Source of the DNA: PALG01 sp964495885 | GTDB lineage: Bacteria; Bacteroidota; Bacteroidia; Flavobacteriales; Flavobacteriaceae | Length of the DNA: 64,000 bases | Direction: 5' to 3' | NCBI GenBank assembly: GCA_964495885.1 | Contig: CAZBWO010000004.1 | Coordinates: forward strand, 148,728 to 212,727 | Shown: piece by piece, positions 61,631 through 64,000 of the stretch | Position numbering within the stretch: the stretch's first letter is position 1 | Layout of the letters: each line of letters starts with the position of its first letter | The notes under the pieces: model-generated | Databases searched by the model: none | Told to the model about the DNA's origin: nothing | What the model saw: only the letters and a program-made list of their open reading frames with translations | Program-made: the position numbers and the translations under genes

Positions 61631-63016
61631 CTACTCTTTCACCACCTGTTTGATAGCGGCTCCTCTTGTGGTGCGCACTTCTACGAAATACAGCCCTGTG
61701 GGTAGGTTGGATACGGGGATGGCCTCAAAATCTTTGTGCACCGTCATTATGGATTGACCCAGCACGTCATAAAATGTGGCCTGCTGTAGGGGTTCCTGAC
61801 TTTGGATACGGAGAAGATCCCCTACGGGATTGGGAGTGAGTTGTAGGCCCTTTTTCTGGAAATCAACTCCATCCAAGAAAGTAAGGTTCCGTATCCATTG
61901 TAAATCATATCTATCATTTGCACCTTGAAAGCGTATGATATTTAACAAGTCCAAATCTCCGTCCCCATTAGCATCCATATTCCCTTCAACTCTATCAAGA
62001 TCAGTATTTATGTGTGGTTCCAATAAAACAGTTGGACCAAACAGTCCCGTTCCATCGTTTAGGTTATAGGCAATCCCTTGTTGTGGTGCATTATAACAAG
62101 CATCAATATCCCCGTCCTTGTCTAGATCTATAGCCTGTAAGCCAGAGATTGAAAAACCAGAAACAGTATTGACATAAAAGGTCTGTTGTTCAGAAAAATC
62201 ACCCTGTCCGTTGGTATTCTCCCTCCAAAATGCCTTGTCTGCCGCAAGGGTTAAAATATCCAGATCATCATCCCCATCCAGGTCTACCAAATCAAAATCA
62301 TTTTCATAGAGACCGCTATTGGCTATCGAATGCTGTACAGAAAAATTTCCATTTCCATCGGTATTCTCAAACCATGCCATAATGGTACCCCCCACTGCAT
62401 TGGTGACAATATCCAGGTCATTGTCGCCATCTACATCTGCCAAGCGCTGGGTACGTGCTTGGGAGAGGGTATTGTTAATAGGGATCAAAGGGCCGAAGTT
62501 CCCGTTTCCGTCCAAGTGCTCTATCCAATAGAATCCCAACCCATTGGTTACCCCTAAAACCAAATCCAGATCATTGTCCCCATCAACATCCCCTGCTGCT
62601 ATTCCTCTAACGCTATTTAAGCCGGAGGCGAGAATTTCCATAGGGGCAAAACTGCCATTGCCCAGGTTACGGTAAAAGGCAATGAGGTCTTGGCCAAAAA
62701 AACTGACCAAGAAATCCTGTTTATTGTCTCCGTCTAAATCTACCACCAACTGATTAAGGCTTTGGTCTGAAATATTGTCAATGATGGTAGGTTCCCCATA
62801 GGTGCCCTCCCCATCCATGTTTTCATACCATACTAATTCTGTAAAAGAAAGCCTTAGGAGGTCTGGGTCTCCATCATTGTCAAAGTCTCCAGGGGTGAAC
62901 CCATATGAAACTCCCACGTCTAAATCGATTGAAGTACGGTAGCCAAACAATTGAGCCTGTACTGTAAACGGTAGGCATAGAATCCCAATGAGCACATATA
63001 GTATTCGCATCTTCAT
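61631..63016 (-). CDS. T9SS-sorted FG-GAP/VCBS repeat protein (copy A2)
   Basis: 461 residues, signal peptide (VLIGILCLPFTVQAQ), FG-GAP-like propeller repeats (PGDFDNDGDPDLLRL, AGDVDGDNDLDLVLGV, LADVDGDNDLDIVTNAVG), and a C-terminal type A sorting domain (LQLTPNPVGDLLRIQSQ...GLYFVEVRTTRG). Paralogue of A1 at 59302-60663. The last about 220 bases differ from A1 at about 7 sites by my reading, far fewer than the rest, which suggests gene conversion or strong constraint at the sorting domain. Confidence 0.9.
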   Translation of the reverse strand: MKMRILYVLIGILCLPFTVQAQLFGYRTSIDLDVGVSYGFTPGDFDNDGDPDLLRLSFTELVWYENMDGEGTYGEPTIIDNISDQSLNQLVVDLDGDNKQDFLVSFFGQDLIAFYRNLGNGSFAPMEILASGLNSVRGIAAGDVDGDNDLDLVLGVTNGLGFYWIEHLDGNGNFGPLIPINNTLSQARTQRLADVDGDNDLDIVTNAVGGTIMAWFENTDGNGNFSVQHSIANSGLYENDFDLVDLDGDDDLDILTLAADKAFWRENTNGQGDFSEQQTFYVNTVSGFSISGLQAIDLDKDGDIDACYNAPQQGIAYNLNDGTGLFGPTVLLEPHINTDLDRVEGNMDANGDGDLDLLNIIRFQGANDRYDLQWIRNLTFLDGVDFQKKGLQLTPNPVGDLLRIQSQEPLQQATFYDVLGQSIMTVHKDFEAIPVSNLPTGLYFVEVRTTRGAAIKQVVKE

Positions 63017-63031
63017 TTCTTTACAGCTAAT

Positions 63032-64000
63032 TTACTCATTTTGTTCTTTTAGGACAACGGTTTCCTTGCTGGTGCCATCATCATAATTCTTATCTACCTT
63101 ATAAAGTCCAGGATTCAGTTCATTCACAAAATTTGGGTTGTTGATCTGGGTTGAATCCTGTGGGGTAACCGTAATGTTGGTGTTGAAGACCCCATCGTTA
63201 AACTGGGTAAGGCTTCCGTTCATAGCTGCTTTGTTCCAATTATCATAGCACCTACGGATGGCTTGCCCACAACTATCTGGAAGTTCATATACTAAGTCAA
63301 TTAGGATGGCCGTATGGTTAGGATGTGTAATGGTACTAAAGTCTGTCACATCCTTTTGTATGGTCAACAGGCTATTGTTGGTATAACTAAAACTTATATT
63401 ATCGTAATCGCTTGGTTCTGGACAATCATCAGGACAATCACATTCTACAAATCTGTAATTAAACCCAGGTTGGAAAAGTGGTGGATCTTGCGTAGAAGGA
63501 CCTGGACCCGCCACGTAGTATTCCCCTTTGTAGGGTTCATAAAGAGCTGCCAAATCAGTGGTTTTGTTTTGCAATAAACCACTATTGTTAATCGTTTCCC
63601 GCATTCTTATCTTCTGACCAATAGTAAAATTGTCTAGGCATTCCCCTGGGGCATACGACATGTAATTACGAGATTGATCAGGGTCAATATCATAAATTGT
63701 TCCTTGACAATCTCCCCTGTCATCTGTAAAGGCTCCCGTATAGACACAATTATCTCTATCATAATATTCAAAAAAATAGGGGCCTCCTTCACTGCACTGG
63801 CTCAAAGGCAATTCCTCTAGGTAACAATATTCCCTCCTAAAGCTGGGCATGGCCGCAGTATCATTTACATAATCACCTCTTGTATCAGCATTATAGGCTG
63901 GGTCGCTGGGATTTCTTGTCACATGTTCACAGTTTTCATATTCTTCATCAACTGTTCCATCAGGCAAAATCCTTATCCAATTCTGGAAAGTGTGATCCAA
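63032..64000 (-). CDS. M43-like secreted protease, C-terminal part (copy B, 5' end outside window)
   Basis: 322 residues up to the right edge; the Met at the edge is most likely internal. The segment NYMSYAPGECLDNFTIGQ, then KIRMRETI, is the Met-turn region of pappalysin/M43 metalloproteases; the HExxH zinc motif would lie beyond the edge, so this is inferred. A C-terminal beta domain (VDFSTITHPNHTAI...) ends in NPGLYKVDKNYDDG. It precedes copy A2 by 15 bp on the same strand. Its C-terminus exists as a second partial copy at 60706. Confidence 0.75.
   Translation of the reverse strand: MDHTFQNWIRILPDGTVDEEYENCEHVTRNPSDPAYNADTRGDYVNDTAAMPSFRREYCYLEELPLSQCSEGGPYFFEYYDRDNCVYTGAFTDDRGDCQGTIYDIDPDQSRNYMSYAPGECLDNFTIGQKIRMRETINNSGLLQNKTTDLAALYEPYKGEYYVAGPGPSTQDPPLFQPGFNYRFVECDCPDDCPEPSDYDNISFSYTNNSLLTIQKDVTDFSTITHPNHTAILIDLVYELPDSCGQAIRRCYDNWNKAAMNGSLTQFNDGVFNTNITVTPQDSTQINNPNFVNELNPGLYKVDKNYDDGTSKETVVLKEQNE

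Noticed and set aside
63032..64000. Met at the right window edge as true start
   Set aside because: No signal peptide follows and the protease zinc motif is missing; the gene must continue past the window.

Overview
The window looks like chromosome of a marine-type member of the Flavobacteriaceae (Bacteroidota). Evidence: C-terminal type IX secretion sorting domains, several TonB-dependent receptors with N-terminal carboxypeptidase-like domains, a zinc-finger-poor DksA-like protein, an IleS of the HHVM/KMSKR type, RAYT/REP elements, and little sign of Shine-Dalgarno sequences. This assignment comes from protein families read by eye; no database search was run.

Layout. 1-1541: 5' part of a TonB-dependent receptor behind an iron-box-like palindrome. 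1713-7133: two minus-strand units for aromatic amino acid breakdown (hmgA-hpd, then DUF3108-tryptophan dioxygenase-M23 peptidase) separated by a bidirectional terminator. 7312-11350: uvrC and a patatin/outer-membrane barrel protein. 11475-17371: a His-rich TonB receptor, a coupled RimK-like ligase / AstE-like hydrolase / 5-FCL operon, and a histidine kinase. 17364-23262: minus-strand ileS-dksA-like-lspA group plus a lipoprotein. 23263-27776: an AT-rich accessory patch with a decayed LytTR regulator, an S74-chaperone surface protein and a TPR-LuxR-type sensor.

27814-41579 is the most unusual part. Two 167-bp direct repeats (159 of 167 positions identical by my count), each carrying a copy of the 3' end of tRNA-Asn, bracket about 13.6 kb; the intact tRNA-Asn gene lies just outside the right copy. 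The island holds an AraC-type membrane regulator and two tightly packed operons. Operon 1 encodes three different Rieske fusions (Rieske + glutamate-synthase-like FMN domain; Rieske + thiamine-diphosphate enzyme; ferric-reductase-like membrane domain + Rieske) with an NhaP-type antiporter, two small membrane proteins and a serine hydrolase. Operon 2 encodes DinB-like, NRDE/TANGO2-like, YHS, DoxX-like and ATP-grasp proteins. Both operons are preceded by a shared 48-bp element with three TTCAAA-type half sites, so they are probably one regulon. I infer an undescribed membrane-linked redox system; its substrate cannot be read from sequence. No integrase was found.

41719-50687: rseP, a SCO protein, then iron and metal homeostasis: feoA, feoB, a small Cys-rich FeoB-associated protein, a ZIP transporter, a DtxR/MntR-type regulator and a divergent TonB receptor with an iron-box-like site. 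50688-58793: housekeeping and envelope genes (YHS, TerB-DnaJ, bacilliredoxin, PlsC, a plug-only TonB-like protein, PA0069-type radical SAM, crotonase, HAMP kinase, small HTH-like protein). 58794-64000: a repeat-rich stretch, then a duplicated module of an M43-like protease and an FG-GAP/T9SS protein; one protease copy survives only as a C-terminal stub next to a RAYT transposase with its REP palindromes.
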